From Flaccisagitta enflata (lineage: Eukaryota; Chaetognatha; Sagittoidea; Aphragmophora), in the NCBI GenBank assembly GCA_965153355.1, contig OZ231126.1, positions 61,442,001-61,506,000 on the forward strand: a stretch of 64,000 nt of DNA, in the 5' to 3' direction. Shown here in pieces: positions 24,600-34,422 of the stretch; position 1 is the stretch's first letter, and every line of letters begins with the position of its first letter. Both the position numbers and the translations under genes were made by a program. The notes beneath the pieces are model-generated. The model had not been told where the DNA came from and did no database searches. It saw only the letters and a list, made by a program, of their open reading frames with translations.

Positions 24600-24830
24600 G
24601 GACACATAATTAACTTGTTAAGTTCTTGAAATCTATCGTTGAAAACCCGAGTTTTCTCTACGCGAAAATGAGCTTTATATACATAGCTTAGCTGGTGTCT
24701 GCTCGTTTATGTATAAACATGAAGAGGCATACCGGAACACACCTCAGACAGTCAGGAAATGTTGAAAAAAACGATGAAAATCAAGAAAAGCAATCTACAG
24801 AAATTGCCAAAAATTTTCTCAACTTCGAAG
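24600..24830 (-). repeat. Dispersed repeat, inverted copy of 17135-17315
   Basis: Reverse complement carries the same ordered phrases as 17135-17315 (TTTTCATCG, CATTTCCTGACTGTCTGAGG, CTCATTTTCGCGT, CAACGATAGATTTCAA). Estimated identity around 70 percent by eye. The 67-codon ORF 24695-24898 lies in it and is not supported. Confidence 0.55.
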
Positions 24831-25359
24831 TTCGAACACGCAGATGGGGGTCTCAATATGTGTGCATCTGCAAGTTTCACTCATATATGATAGAATAAAC
24901 AAAATACTATCTGAGGCTGTTTTCAAAAAATATTTTCTCTGATGGACAAAGTAGCACGCAACCCAAAAAAGAGAATGATTGTCGGGGAATTTTCTTGTGT
25001 AGGCCTACAGTTTTGGCCAGCCTAGCCTTTGCGTAAATCCACATGGAAATCTCATTGCAACTCAGCGATCCGTTTCTGCTGATGGCGAGCGCCGATCGCG
25101 GTGAGTCAAAACAGGGATCAACATCGATTCTAGCATCGCGAGTTTGTGTAAACCAGTGGCATTCGCCATTGTATGTTAACTGCTATTCAGTTTGATCATA
25201 ATAAATAAAGATCATGATAATCAATAAGATATAAATAAATTTTTTTAAATAAAGATAAGAATATATCTTCATGATGACAAAAATGGAAATAAAGGGATGT
25301 CATAGCATTAAGGTAGGGATATGGAAAAAAATTATCTTTTAAATCAATTTTGTCATTTA
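24831..25359. other. Unassigned AT-rich stretch
   Basis: AATAAATAAAGATAAG-type low complexity at 25200-25270; no gene or named repeat. Confidence 0.4.
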
Positions 25360-25990
25360 TATTATGTAAAGTCATTTAAGGTTATTTTAAATCATTTTAA
25401 ACCATTTCTGTTTTTTCAGCTATTTTTGATATTTTAGTCATTTTAGTCATTTTAGTCACTTTTGTCACTTTGGTCATTTTTGTCATTTATAGTACTTTTG
25501 TCATTTTAGTCATTTTAGTGATTTTTGCCATTTTGTCATTTTTGTCATTTTCATCATTCTTATCATTTTTGTCTTTTTTGTTATTTTTGTCATTTTTGTC
25601 ACTATTGTCACTTTTCTCACTTTTCTCACTTTTGTCATTTTTTTCATTATTGTCATTTTTGTCATTTTTGTTGCTTTTGTCATTTTTGTCATTTTTTTTC
25701 ATTTTAGTCATTTTTGTCACTTTTGTCACTTCTGCCACTTTTGTTACTTTTGTCATATTAATCATTTTTGTCATTTTAATTATCTTAGTCATTTTTGTCA
25801 TTTTTGTCATTTCACTTATTTTTGTTATTTTTGTCATTTTAGTTGTTCATGTTTTAAGTTGTTTTAAGTCATTCTAGGCTGTTTTAAGTTATTTTGAGGC
25901 ATTTTAAATTATTTTTGTTATTTTCATCAATTTTGTCATTTTTGTCATTCTAAGGCATTTTATATCATTCATTTTAAGTTTTTAGGTTAT
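25360..25990 (-). repeat. Degenerate TTTTGTCA minisatellite
   Basis: Hundreds of bases of TCATTTTTGTCATTTTAG-type 9-10 bp units, the inverse of the array at 24240-24425. ORFs of 60-135 codons on both strands (poly-FVIL or poly-KMTK) are read-through. Confidence 0.85.
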
Positions 25991-26331
25991 TTTAAATCTT
26001 GCATGCAAAAGATTTTCAAAATTAGAAAAAAATCAAAAGAGGCAAGTTAAAGTGAATTGCAGAGCGCGGTTCACAATGAAAGCAGTTCTTAATCATCAAG
26101 GGAGGAAGAGAAGCTAATGAGTTTTAAGGCGAAGTAAGGAAGACGAGGTTGGGGTTAATTTTTGGATGCTCTTATTTAAATCATTGCAAGTTCTTGCAGA
26201 AACAATCACGGGGACTTTTATGAACACTTAAAAGAAATACAATTTGTTTTTTTGCCAACATAATACATTTGCATTTCTTGAGTCGGCACATTTCATTCCG
26301 TCAAGATAGTATTCTTCTCTTTTTTTCGACA
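25991..26331. other. Unassigned spacer
   Basis: No supported gene, RNA or repeat. Confidence 0.4.
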
Positions 26332-26505
<174 letters not shown>

Positions 26506-26571
26506 TGGCCTTGTTTTTTTTTTTCATAATTGAAACAAAAATTGGAAAGAAATTTTCTGAAAAAAAATGAA

Positions 26572-26880
26572 GAGTCGGCAGAGTCGGCAGAGTCGGCAGA
26601 GTCGGCAGAGTCGGCAGAGTCGGCAGAGTCGGCAGAGTCGGCAGGGTATGCAGGATCGGCAGGATCGGCAGAATCGGCAGAGGCATGAGCCAGAGAAAAA
26701 GAAATAGGGTCGGCATCGGCAGAATCGGCAGCGGTAGGAGACAGAGAGAAGGAAATGAAGAGAGTCGGCAGCGGCAGAATTGGCAGAGGTAGGAGACAGA
26801 GAAAAAGAAAAAAAAAAACACAGTCGGCAGCAGCAGAATCGGCAGTGAGTGGAGACAGAGACAATAACAGGGGGTGGAAG
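26572..26880 (-). repeat. GAGTCGGCA minisatellite and degenerate longer units
   Basis: Eight near-perfect 9-bp GAGTCGGCA units at 26572-26645, then GGATCGGCA variants and about 60-bp units containing GGAGACAGAGAAAAAGAAA and CGGCAGAATCGGCAG. This is the inverted counterpart of 22330-23170. Confidence 0.8.
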
Positions 26881-27041
26881 GCAAAAAAATTTTTAGCAAC
26901 TTGAAATCGTTCCAGCAGCGGCAGCAGAGATAGCGCATTACATCCGGGAGGGATAAAGGGCCAACCACAGCCCTTGCCCACTCTCTCAGGCCAATAGGCT
27001 TGCTTCAGCATCACTTTGGCAAAAATCCCAGCCGAAAATTT

Positions 27042-27700
27042 TGTCTCCGAGACAAAAAATTCGTCTGTCAGACGAAAAATTCGTCTGTCAGACGAAAAAT
27101 TCGTCTGTCAGACGAAAAACCATGTCTGAGGGTTTTATGAGACTAAATACCTTAAATGAGTTGCTCATCCGTTTTATTGGTCTTCTGGTCAGTCCGTCGG
27201 TCCGTCTTCGCCTCGGTTTTTTAAGCGGAAAGCGCTTTTTATCCCTTTTTTAGCAAATTGAATATCGATGCTGATTGAGTGGGAGACTGCATTTGGTGCC
27301 AAACGCCAACTGCGTGGGGACAACAGTTACAAATATGAAGGTGATGCTGACATAACATTGACATTCCCAGAGCCAATCGTGAAGCTTCTCCCTTGGGCCA
27401 ATCAGATTGATTCCAAGGGATTAAAAAAGTATTAACAATGTCACTGAGCATTTGTTTAACATCGTACGACATTGATGGAATTTTATATTCTATTTGTTGT
27501 ATTCTTTTCTCTCTTTTATAGAAATAATACTGTTCATTCATACATATATTCGTTATGTTATGTCTTTTGTGATTCCCACTGGTGCATTTATTTGCATATA
27601 CTATGTCGATCAAAAGATGAAAAAAAACTTTCGATACTTTTCCTTTCCATTCTGCAATGCCGTCCTGCCATTGAAGTTGTTTGCATGTCTCTTTCTTCTT
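27042..27700 (+). repeat. H4 composite tail: TCGTCTGTCAGAC array plus AT-rich segment
   Basis: Four 20-bp units containing GACGAAAAATTCGTCTGTCA (each able to fold, GACGAAAAATTCGTC), then GAGGGTTTTATGAGACTAAA, GCGCTTTTTATCCCTTTTTT and a TGATTCCCACTGGTGCATTT segment. The same order occurs at 31183-31860, 53236-53660 and 62681-63110. No H4 monomers precede it here, so it is a 5'-truncated copy. ORFs 27239-27613 and 27472-27861 lie in it. Confidence 0.65.
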
Positions 27701-27883
27701 ACAGAAATAAAATCAAGATTTTTTCCCGTGGTTCTTTTAATCTAAATGACCTTTTGGTCTTTATCAGTTGTTTGCACACAACTATGTCTGTATGTACTGC
27801 GCGTTTTGAAGATATTCGTCAAATGATCGTTAGGGCGCAGCTGAAGTTTGTATTGATTTAGCATTGGAATCAATATTTCTATA

Positions 27884-28115
27884 ATAAAAATGTTTCTTCT
27901 TTTGATCACTAGATCGTAAATTATAGGAGTATTCGAAAAACAAGGCCAGCCAGTTATAGAGGTTCCTTGTCGCACCTAACAAGAACACAGGAAAGATCAA
28001 ATGCTAAGCGTTCTAATGCAGAATTTGATAGTATTATTTTTAAAAAATATAGCAAAGAAAAAAACACTAAAGCGCATCCGTTATTAACGGAATCAACTGA
28101 ATTTACAGTTTTAGT
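27884..28115 (+). repeat. Host repeat HR-a, copy 1 (occupied by a deleted H2)
   Basis: TTGATCACTAGATCG, TATAGGAGTATTCGAAAAA, then after the insert GATCAAATGCTAAGCGTTCT and TTTGATAGTATTATTTTTAA. The same sequence is at 33222-33505 (direct) and 29222-29345 (inverted, without insert). Confidence 0.75.
27944..27987 (-). mobile_element. Internally deleted H2 element
   Basis: CAAGGCCAGCCAGTTATAG then AGGTTCCTTGTCGCACCTAA. Compared with 33271-33366, which sits at the same site in the sister host repeat, the segment from the GCCAATAAGG side to ACGGACACAG is missing, leaving about 44 bp. Confidence 0.7.
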
Positions 28116-28314
28116 GTAGATCTGTCCATCTGTCGGTCCTTTGGTCCATGGATCCGTGAGCATGAGTCAAAATGTGGGAAATCCAGCATTTTAGAAATCT
28201 TTTATGTATGTCTGTGTCTGTTGGAAGGGGGGTTGTGTGGGGCGTTGGGTGTGGATGGGTTTTGGCTACCCCTGTTCACCCATCCGCAACAATATTGTGT
28301 TCCCGCGTCACTTG
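28116..28314 (+). mobile_element. H3 body without its hairpin head
   Basis: TCTGTCGGTCCTTTGGTCC, then GTGTGGATGGGTTTTGG, and the far end ACCCATCCGCAACAATATTG followed by TTCCCGCGTCACTTG, as in 21264-21497 and 52487-52702. Confidence 0.6.
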
Positions 28315-28326
28315 TTTGTCCTTTTT

Positions 28327-28780
28327 GGGCAGCGGCCCCGAAGGGGTCGATGACCTATGCTTTCACACATATGGGGGATTTTCTCCTTCTTCTCCTACGT
28401 CCCCCCCTCAAATCCCAGTCCCAAGGCCCAAATTCCAGTCTCGAGGCCCAAATCCCAGTCTTGAGGCCCAAATCCTAGCCTCAAGGCCCAAATCCTAGCC
28501 TTAAGGCCTAAATCTTAGCCTGGAGGCCTAGATTTCAGCCATGAAGCCCAAATATCGGCCTCAAGGTCAAAATCTCAGCCAAGAGGCCCAGATCCCGGCC
28601 TTGAGGCCCAAATCTCAGCCTCCAGGGTAGGATTTAGGCCTTAAGACTAGGATTTGGGCCTTAAGACTAGGATTTGGGCCTCAAGATAAGTTTGGGCCTT
28701 GAGCTGGATTTGGGTCTTGGAGCTGGGATTGAGGAGAAAATCCCATGTGTGGCATAGGTCATCGGCTCCAGGCGCTGCCC
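28327..28780. mobile_element. Foldback element with minisatellite arms (copy 2)
   Basis: Left end GGGCAGCGGCCCCGAAGGGG pairs with the right end GGCTCCAGGCGCTGCCC. Next inward, TCGATGACCTATGC pairs with GCATAGGTCATCGG, and GGGGGATTTTCTCC pairs with GGAGAAAATCCC. The interior is a roughly 20-bp minisatellite (GGCCCAAATCCCAGTCTTGA type) that flips to its reverse complement near 28620. Same ends and plan as 19537-20064, with a different minisatellite. The ORFs at 28172-28498 are read-through. Confidence 0.75.
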
Positions 28781-28872
28781 TGCTCCCCCCTCAACTTCAA
28801 CCACAGCCAACTTAGGCAGGGCATGGGTACCGCTGACCATCTAACGCTTTTGCGACTATTGACCATTTGGTC

Positions 28873-29160
28873 TTTTTTAGTCGCATGCACGCAGCCATCT
28901 CCGTCACTTGGTTCGTCCGTCGGTTGAAGGTGTTCTTAAAGACGGATTGGAATAAAATTTGGTTCAATGGTAGAACGTGGTTCCTTCACTCTGAATGACT
29001 ATCCAATCTTTTTTAGTCGCGTTCAGGCAATCATGTCTGTCTGTCTGTAAGTTGGTCGGTTTGTCAATCTGTTGAGGGGTTTATCAAGTCGGAGGAAACG
29101 ATATAACAAAATCTGAGAGGTCTGTGTACCAAACTATTTCTTGTGTAGATATAAACCTTC
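28873..29160 (+). mobile_element. Two H4 monomers
   Basis: Heads TTTTTTAGTCGCATGCACGC (28873) and TTTTTTAGTCGCGTTCAGGC (29010). Each is followed by a GTCCGTCGGTTG-type tract. The first has TTGGAATAAAATTTGGTTC.ATGGTAGAACGTGG, typical of the H4 body. The composite minisatellite tail is absent. Confidence 0.6.
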
Positions 29161-29221
29161 GCTCGTCTTCGCTTGTCTTGAGGGATTTTCTGATTCAACT
29201 TCTCATGGTGGCCGGACCGAA

Positions 29222-29860
29222 GGGAGTTACCGCGTTGCTATGTTTTTAAAAATATTACTATCAAATTTTACATCTTAGAAAGCCTAGCGTTAAAGCTTTC
29301 CTCTGTTGGTATTTTTTTTTCCGATACTCCTAATATTTTAGATGTAGCGACCAAAAGAAGAAAGATGGTTCATGATTTTACGAGCGCTTGAGCGTGAAAT
29401 ACGCAGAGCGTGAGAACGAAACATGTTCGTGACTTTTTTTTTTTTAAGTGGCGGAAATCGTCGTGACTTTTTTTACCCAAACTTTGAAAGCTCATATCTC
29501 CTTAACGGAATAACCAATTGACTTGATTTTTTGCATGGTAACATCATTTGACCTTGTTTACTGATGTGTGAAGTTTAAAGAAATTTCAGATACTGCAACC
29601 ACCCGAACCAGCCTACCTACCCAAAAATTTCAAATTAGCGTAGCTAAAAAAATATTCAATGAATTTTTCTGAAATTTTGCATGAATAACCATCCAACCCC
29701 TGGACAAATCCTGGGAAAGTTGTACGGCGATCGTGTAATTACTTTGGCCGTAATCGCATAAAACATTTTTTTCACGTTGTAAAAAACATGAAATTCATCA
29801 ATGTTTTTTGGTATGTTTACCTGCCATGATTACACGGAATCACTGTAAATGAGTGGATTT
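29222..29860 (-). repeat. Host repeat HR, unoccupied inverted copy
   Basis: Reverse complement of 29222-29345 matches HR-a (TTAGGAGTATCGGAAAAAA, then AACAGAGGAAAGC, TTTGATAGTAATATTTTTAA) with no H2 insert. 29360-29450 matches 33165-33230. 29440-29860 matches 32160-32690 (AAAGTTTGGGTAAAAAAAGT, TCAAGTCAATTGG, GGTAGGCTGGTTCGGGTGGT) with no H1 insert. It is the empty reference for both elements. Confidence 0.75.
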
Positions 29861-30635
29861 ATGTTTAAATAAAATATGTTTAAAATTTTCATGCAGATAT
29901 CTCTAACCGTTTAAGAGAAATCAACTTTTCAAATAAGTATGTAAGTAGAAACCGCGCGGCCATCTTCGTCACTGTGCAGTTCGCAATTTTCTTTTCTGAA
30001 CTCATGCGAGACAAACACTTTGGCTGAAACATCATGCGGCCGTTATTTAAGAGATTCTCCGGGATACTTCTTTAGTCATGATTTAATAACAAGGACAAGA
30101 GATGTCCAATAGATGCGTCCTCTTTAGACGTAAGATATTATCATACAAATTATTAAGATATAAAGATATTAAGATATAAAAATATGAAAATATAAAGATT
30201 CAGAGATGAAGAGGAAAATATAAATTGATTCCTCTATCCCCCCACGCCTCTGCACCCCTCCCCCAACGCCTCCCCCTACGCCTCATATAGGAGACATAAG
30301 AGACATATAGGAGACAAAAGTGACAAAAGAGACAAAAGAAATATAAGAGGCAAGAAGGTACATGAAGAGAAATGAAGAGAAAACTTTGAAAATCGCGTTT
30401 TAAAAATTTCGCCTTACGGACAGACAGACATTCAGACATTCAGACAGACCTACCGACCAAAGGACAGACCCTCTTAGAGAGATGCGAGGACGCATCTAAA
30501 AAAATATTCATAACTAAAAAACTATTAACGATAGAATCATGAGATTTTAAACATACAATATTCCCAACATAGCGCCTACCCATGGGTCAAAGTCTATCTT
30601 GTGGTTTGTATGCTCGTAATGACCATTTGATCTTT
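29861..30635. other. Unassigned stretch with purine-rich low complexity
   Basis: 30130-30200 is ATTAAGATATAAAGATATT-type low complexity and 30290-30350 is GAGACAAAAGAGACAAAAG. 30410-30500 ends in a GACAGACAGACATTCAGAC tract and GAGGACGCATCTAAAAAA, possibly a degraded head on the minus strand. No gene. Confidence 0.4.
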
Positions 30636-31860
30636 TTCAGTTGCATAACGTTCGTCGGTTGAAGGGGCTCCTCAAGTTGAAGGAAACTGAAACTTGGTAC
30701 AATGGTAGAACACGGTATGAAGGGCTTGCCTCAGTTCAGGGGTGGAAATGATTCCATGACGTTAGTTCAATTTCATTCCCCCCCCCCCCCCGCCTTTGAT
30801 ATTCTTCTTTTAAGTCGCATGCGGCCGTGTCTGTCCGTTGGTCTATCCATCCCCCCGTTGAAGGGGCTCCTCAAGTAAGATTGAATGTAACTTGGTACAA
30901 TGATAGAACCTGTAATGGAAGGTTTGTGTACCAAATTTCAACCTTTTCCTTTGATTCGTTTGCACGTAATGGCCGTTTGATTTTTTTTTTTTTTTTTTTT
31001 TTTTGGTCGCGTGCACGCGACCGCATTCATCTGTTGGTCAGTCCATCAATTGAAGGGGTTCCTGAAACCGGATTGGGATGAAACTTGGTACGGTGGCTGA
31101 ACATGATATGAGGGGTTTAAGTAGCAAGTTTGAACCCTCTCCCATGGTTTGTTTTTTTACTATTATTATTTTCGGCTCCCAGACGAAAAATTCGTCTGCC
31201 AGACAAAAAATTCGTCTGCCAGACGAAAAACTTTGTCTGAGGGTTTTATGAGACTAAATACCTAAAATGAGTTGCCCATCTGTTTAATTGGTCTTTTGGT
31301 CGGTCCGTCAGTCCATCCTCGCCTCGGTTGTTTAGGCGGGTAACGCTTTTTATCACTTTTTTAGCAAAAAAAAATTGTGATGCTGAACCTGCAAGGAACA
31401 AGATCGCCATCCATTTTGATTGACTTTTTATTGGTCCGTTAATCTATCGGAAGATCACTCCTTTTAGCCCATGGTGCTTACATCCTTTGATTAGCAAAAA
31501 AATGACACCGACTTGGTATGAGCGCCGCTAACTGCATGGGGGGACAACTGCGTGGGAAGGACAGTCCCAAATACACTGGTGATGCTGTCTGATCAAGGCG
31601 ATTCTGTCTGATCAAGGTGATGTTGACTGATAAAGGGGATGCTGACTAGATATAGGTGACGATGACATTCCCAGAAACAATCATGCAGCTACTCCTTAGG
31701 GCCAATCAGATTTATTCATATAAATTTTTTTTTTAAAAAGTCGATGTTCATTCATTTGTTCTCTCATATCATCTTTGATTCCCACTCGTGTATTTCTTTG
31801 CAAATACTAAGTAATTAAAAAAACTTATTGATACCTTTCCTTTCCATTCTGCCATTAAAT
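30636..31860 (+). mobile_element. H4 composite element, fullest copy
   Basis: Three monomers with heads near 30637, 30812 and 31003 (the last a perfect GGTCGCGTGCACGCGACC hairpin after a T-run), each with GTTGAAGGGG.TCCT.AA, AACTTGGTACAATG.TAGAAC and TGTACCAAATTTCAACC. The third ends CCCATGGTTTGTTT and runs into the GCCAGACGAAAAATTCGTCT units (31183-31235), GGTTTTATGAGACTAAATAC, and the AT-rich tail with TTTTTATCACTTTTTTAGCA. Same order as 52715-53660 and 61945-63110. No long ORF. Confidence 0.7.
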
Positions 31861-31965
31861 CGTTTATTTGTCTATGGAATTGCTTGCTTAGACTTCGACC
31901 TAGAATCCGCTCTTGTTGTCCTATAACCTGGCTTTTTTTCATAGGTGGGCCGTATGTCAGGAATA

Positions 31966-32117
31966 CAAGGCCGGATACACGGCTACCCAAGTCGCATGCA
32001 GGTGGGCAGGAGAAGTAACCCCAAAACCGCCCGTACACACCAAAAGATCTGTGTGAAAGTATGACGGACCGACCAACCGACCGAGCAGGTTGTATAGTCG
32101 CGTGCACGCGACAAAAA
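31966..32117 (-). mobile_element. H1 hairpin-headed element
   Basis: CAAGGCCGGATACACGGCTA, AGTCGCATGCAGGTGGGCAG, a GACGGACCGACCAACCGACC tract, and the hairpin GTCGCGTGCACGCGAC followed by an A-run. Confidence 0.8.
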
Positions 32118-32445
32118 ATGAAATATTTATTCGTAAGACTGCACTAACAATTTTTCAGCGCTATCATGAAAGGAAATTGAATCAAAAAATTTTGATGAAT
32201 TTTACAGTTCTGACGTTGTGAAAAAAATGTTTAATGTGATAACTGCCAAAGTAACTTCGCGATCGCCGAACAACTTACTCAGATTTTGAAAAGGGGTTGG
32301 ATGATAATTCATGCAAAATTTCAGAGAATTTCATAGAATATTTTTTTAGCTAATTTGAAATTTTTGAGCAGGTAGGCTGGTTTGGGTGGTTGCACTTTCT
32401 GAAATTTACTGAAACTACATAGACGAGGTCATGCGATGTTTACAT

Positions 32446-32597
32446 AAACAAGGCCGGATACACGGCAATATAGTCGCGGACGGTTGGGCAGGAGCAGTAG
32501 TGCGAAAACCGCTCGGAATTCAAAAATGTTACGGGACGGACGGACGGACGGACCAACCGACACGGCAAGGTGTAGAGTCGCGTGTCCGCGACTAAAA
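32446..32597 (-). mobile_element. H1 element bounded by an empty-site comparison
   Basis: The insert runs from AAACAAGGCCGGATACACGG to GTCGCGTGTCCGCGACTAAA plus a few A. ACAT occurs at 32442-32445 and 32598-32601, a possible 4-bp target duplication. In the unoccupied copy (29525-29545, inverted) the flanks join as GTTACCATGCAAAAAATCAA. The unit is therefore about 152 bp and non-coding. Confidence 0.8.
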
Positions 32598-32694
32598 ACA
32601 TCAAGTCAATCGGACAATCGGTTCACGTGTTTCAAAGTTTGGGTAAAAAAAGTGACGAAGATTTCCGCCACTAAGAGAAACAATGCCAACTCTT

Positions 32695-32766
32695 TATAGT
32701 CGCATGCGGTTGTTAAGACCATAAGACCAAAAGAGTAACAAAGACTGAATGTAAATTGACTTAAAA
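32695..32766. other. Partial hairpin-headed fragment
   Basis: TATAGTCGCATGCGGTTG resembles an H4 head. No body follows before the H2 element at 32767. Confidence 0.35.
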
Positions 32767-32891
32767 CAAGGCCAAGTAGGCCAATAAGGTGCGCCGTGTG
32801 GATCGTTGAACGAATGCATTACCGACCAACAGACCAACTGACAGACCAACAGACAAAGCCAGTTATAGAGGTGCGTTGGCGCACCTAAAAA
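32767..32891 (-). mobile_element. H2 hairpin-headed element
   Basis: CAAGGCCAAGTAGGCCAATA, GGTGCGCCGTGTGGATC, AACGAATGCATTACCGACC, a CCAACTGACAGACCAACAG tract, AGCCAGTTATAGAGG and the hairpin AGGTGCGTTGGCGCACCT followed by AAAAA. Confidence 0.85.
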
Positions 32892-32924
32892 CTTTAAATA
32901 ACTTAAAATGAGATTATTAGCAAA

Positions 32925-33165
32925 CAAGGCCGGATACACGGCTACCCCAGTCGCGTGCGGGTGGGCAGGGGCCGTAATTGAGGTCAATGCATCATTTGGG
33001 CAAGAGCAGTGTTTCAAGAGATCGCAAAAGCTAAAAAAAAAGTAAAGTGTGACGGACAGACAAAGCGGGTTGTAGAGTCGCGTAGCAACGCGACTAAAAA
33101 AGCGAATGGTGACTGACGGACAGACTCACAGACAAAGCGGATCCTAGTCACGTAGCACGTAACCA
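32925..33165 (-). mobile_element. H1 element with a second partial copy
   Basis: 32925-33100 is complete: CAAGGCCGGATACACGGC, GTCGCGTGCGGGTGGGCAGG, ACAAAGCGGGTTGTAGAG, and the hairpin GTCGCGTAGCAACGCGAC then TAAAAAA. A second, headless-left fragment follows to about 33165: ACGGACAGACTCACAGACAA, then AGTCACGTAGCACGTAACCA. Confidence 0.75.
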
Positions 33166-33270
33166 AAAAGTCACGAACACATTTCGTGCTTATGTCAGGC
33201 TTGAGCACTCATGAAATCCGGTTTCTTCTTATGATCACTATATCGAAAATTATAGGAGTATTCGAAAAAA

Positions 33271-33366
33271 CAGGGCCAATAAGGTGCGACGTTTGGATTG
33301 GCGAACAAATGCGTTACCGACCAACGGACACAGCCAGTTATAGAGGTTCCTTGTCGCACCTAAAAA
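33271..33366 (-). mobile_element. H2 element inside HR-a
   Basis: CAGGGCCAATAAGGTGCGAC, ACAAATGCGTTACCGACC, ACACAGCCAGTTATAGAGG and TCCTTGTCGCACCTAAAAAG. The left stem arm has decayed to AGGTTCC. It occupies the same position as the deleted copy at 27944-27987. Confidence 0.8.
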
Positions 33367-33573
33367 GAACAGAGTAAAGATCAAACGCTAAGCATTCTAA
33401 TGTAAAATTTGATAGTATTATTTTAAAAAAAAATATAGCAAAGAAAAAACACTAAAGCGCATCCATTATTAACGGAATTTACATCTTTATTGTAGATCTT
33501 CTTCTGCGCCAACGGCATCTGCCGCTGATATTTTGCATCATACGTTGTCAGTCTCAGTTTGTCAGTGAGTCAG

Positions 33574-33689
33574 TTTTTTAGGTGCGCCAAAGCATCTCTA
33601 TAACTGGTTTTGTTCATTGGTCTGTTGGTTTGTAACGCATTTGTTTGACGAACCATACTGCGCACCGTATTGGCCTACTTGACCTTGTT
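33574..33689 (+). mobile_element. H2 hairpin-headed element
   Basis: TTTTTTAGGTGCGCCAAAGC, ATCTCTATAACTGG, GTCTGTTGGTTTGTAACGC, GACGAACCATACTGCGCACC and the far end GGCCTACTTGACCTTGTTT. Confidence 0.8.
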
Positions 33690-34422
33690 TCACTCATCGT
33701 CGAGATATCTAATTGTAGCGAGGCGTGATTATGATATTTAACATACTAAGTTCTTAGCAAAGTAATATTTTCTCTTTAGATCGTTACATTATAAATTCTA
33801 TAAGGCATTTCTCGTCATTGTCGTATAGTGTGAATACGCTCAGCATGCTCTCTTGCTCCTAATCAGATAATAGAAAGTGTTACTGTTGTATCCTCAGAAT
33901 CAAGTACACTTTTTTTCCTTCTTAGGACATCATTTTTTGCCAAGCCTTCAATGTCTTAATTTCAATGCTTGAACGTTCTTAAATCATTTTTGATTGAAAT
34001 ACAGTTTTTAATCTTTAATTAGAACGTTCTTAATTGGTTTGAGTTTGTCTTCTCTAAGTAAAAATGAAAAAAAGTGTCAATACACCTACAAAGCAGCAGC
34101 TTTGAGTGAATGTCAAGAACAATGAAAATGCTGTAAAAACAAAACAATTTACAAAATTTTATCAAGGATTATTATTTTCATTTCATAAATGAAACTCTCC
34201 ATTATTTTTGATATATTTTGAAAATTTTTGATAAAATGAAACCTTCCAATGTTCTTTTAGGAAAAAAGTGTAAGCTAACAATTTGATTGGTTAATTTGGC
34301 CATTAGGTAGAAAGCACCAACGCCAAGCCTTTCGTTGATATCAACAATTTCAAATGAGGGCTCCTTTGCTCTGCAGCACACGTTGACGGCAATCTTTTAA
34401 TTACCAAGTATCCCTCCCCTCA
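33690..34422. other. AT-rich unique stretch
   Basis: No gene. 34272-34360 (AACAATTTGATTGGTTAAT, GGTAGAAAGCACCAACGCC, TTGATATCAACAATTTC) is repeated at 54150-54235, so it is part of a dispersed repeat. Confidence 0.45.

Larger units (their letters stand above)
32150..33505 (+). repeat. Host repeat HR, occupied copy with nested insertions
   Basis: 32160-32690 and 33165-33505 together are the direct-strand counterpart of 29222-29860. They are interrupted at 32446-32597 (H1), about 32690-33165 (an H2, an H1 and two partial elements) and 33271-33366 (H2). The sequence TCACGAACACATTTCGTGCT at 33170 resumes the repeat after the cluster. Confidence 0.7.

Noticed and set aside
24240-25990. Possible regulatory array of TGACTTA / TGACTCA motifs (AP-1-like)
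   Set aside because: The motifs arise from a degenerate low-complexity minisatellite hundreds of bases long; no gene lies nearby.
27472-27861. 129-codon ORF
   Set aside because: Lies in the AT-rich tail of the H4 composite, which is repeated at 31.7 kb with the frame disrupted.
32446-32597. Helitron interpretation of H1 (hairpin followed by CTAA)
   Set aside because: The hairpin abuts CTAA instead of lying about 10 bp upstream, the other end does not start TC, and the flanks suggest a short duplication rather than insertion between A and T.
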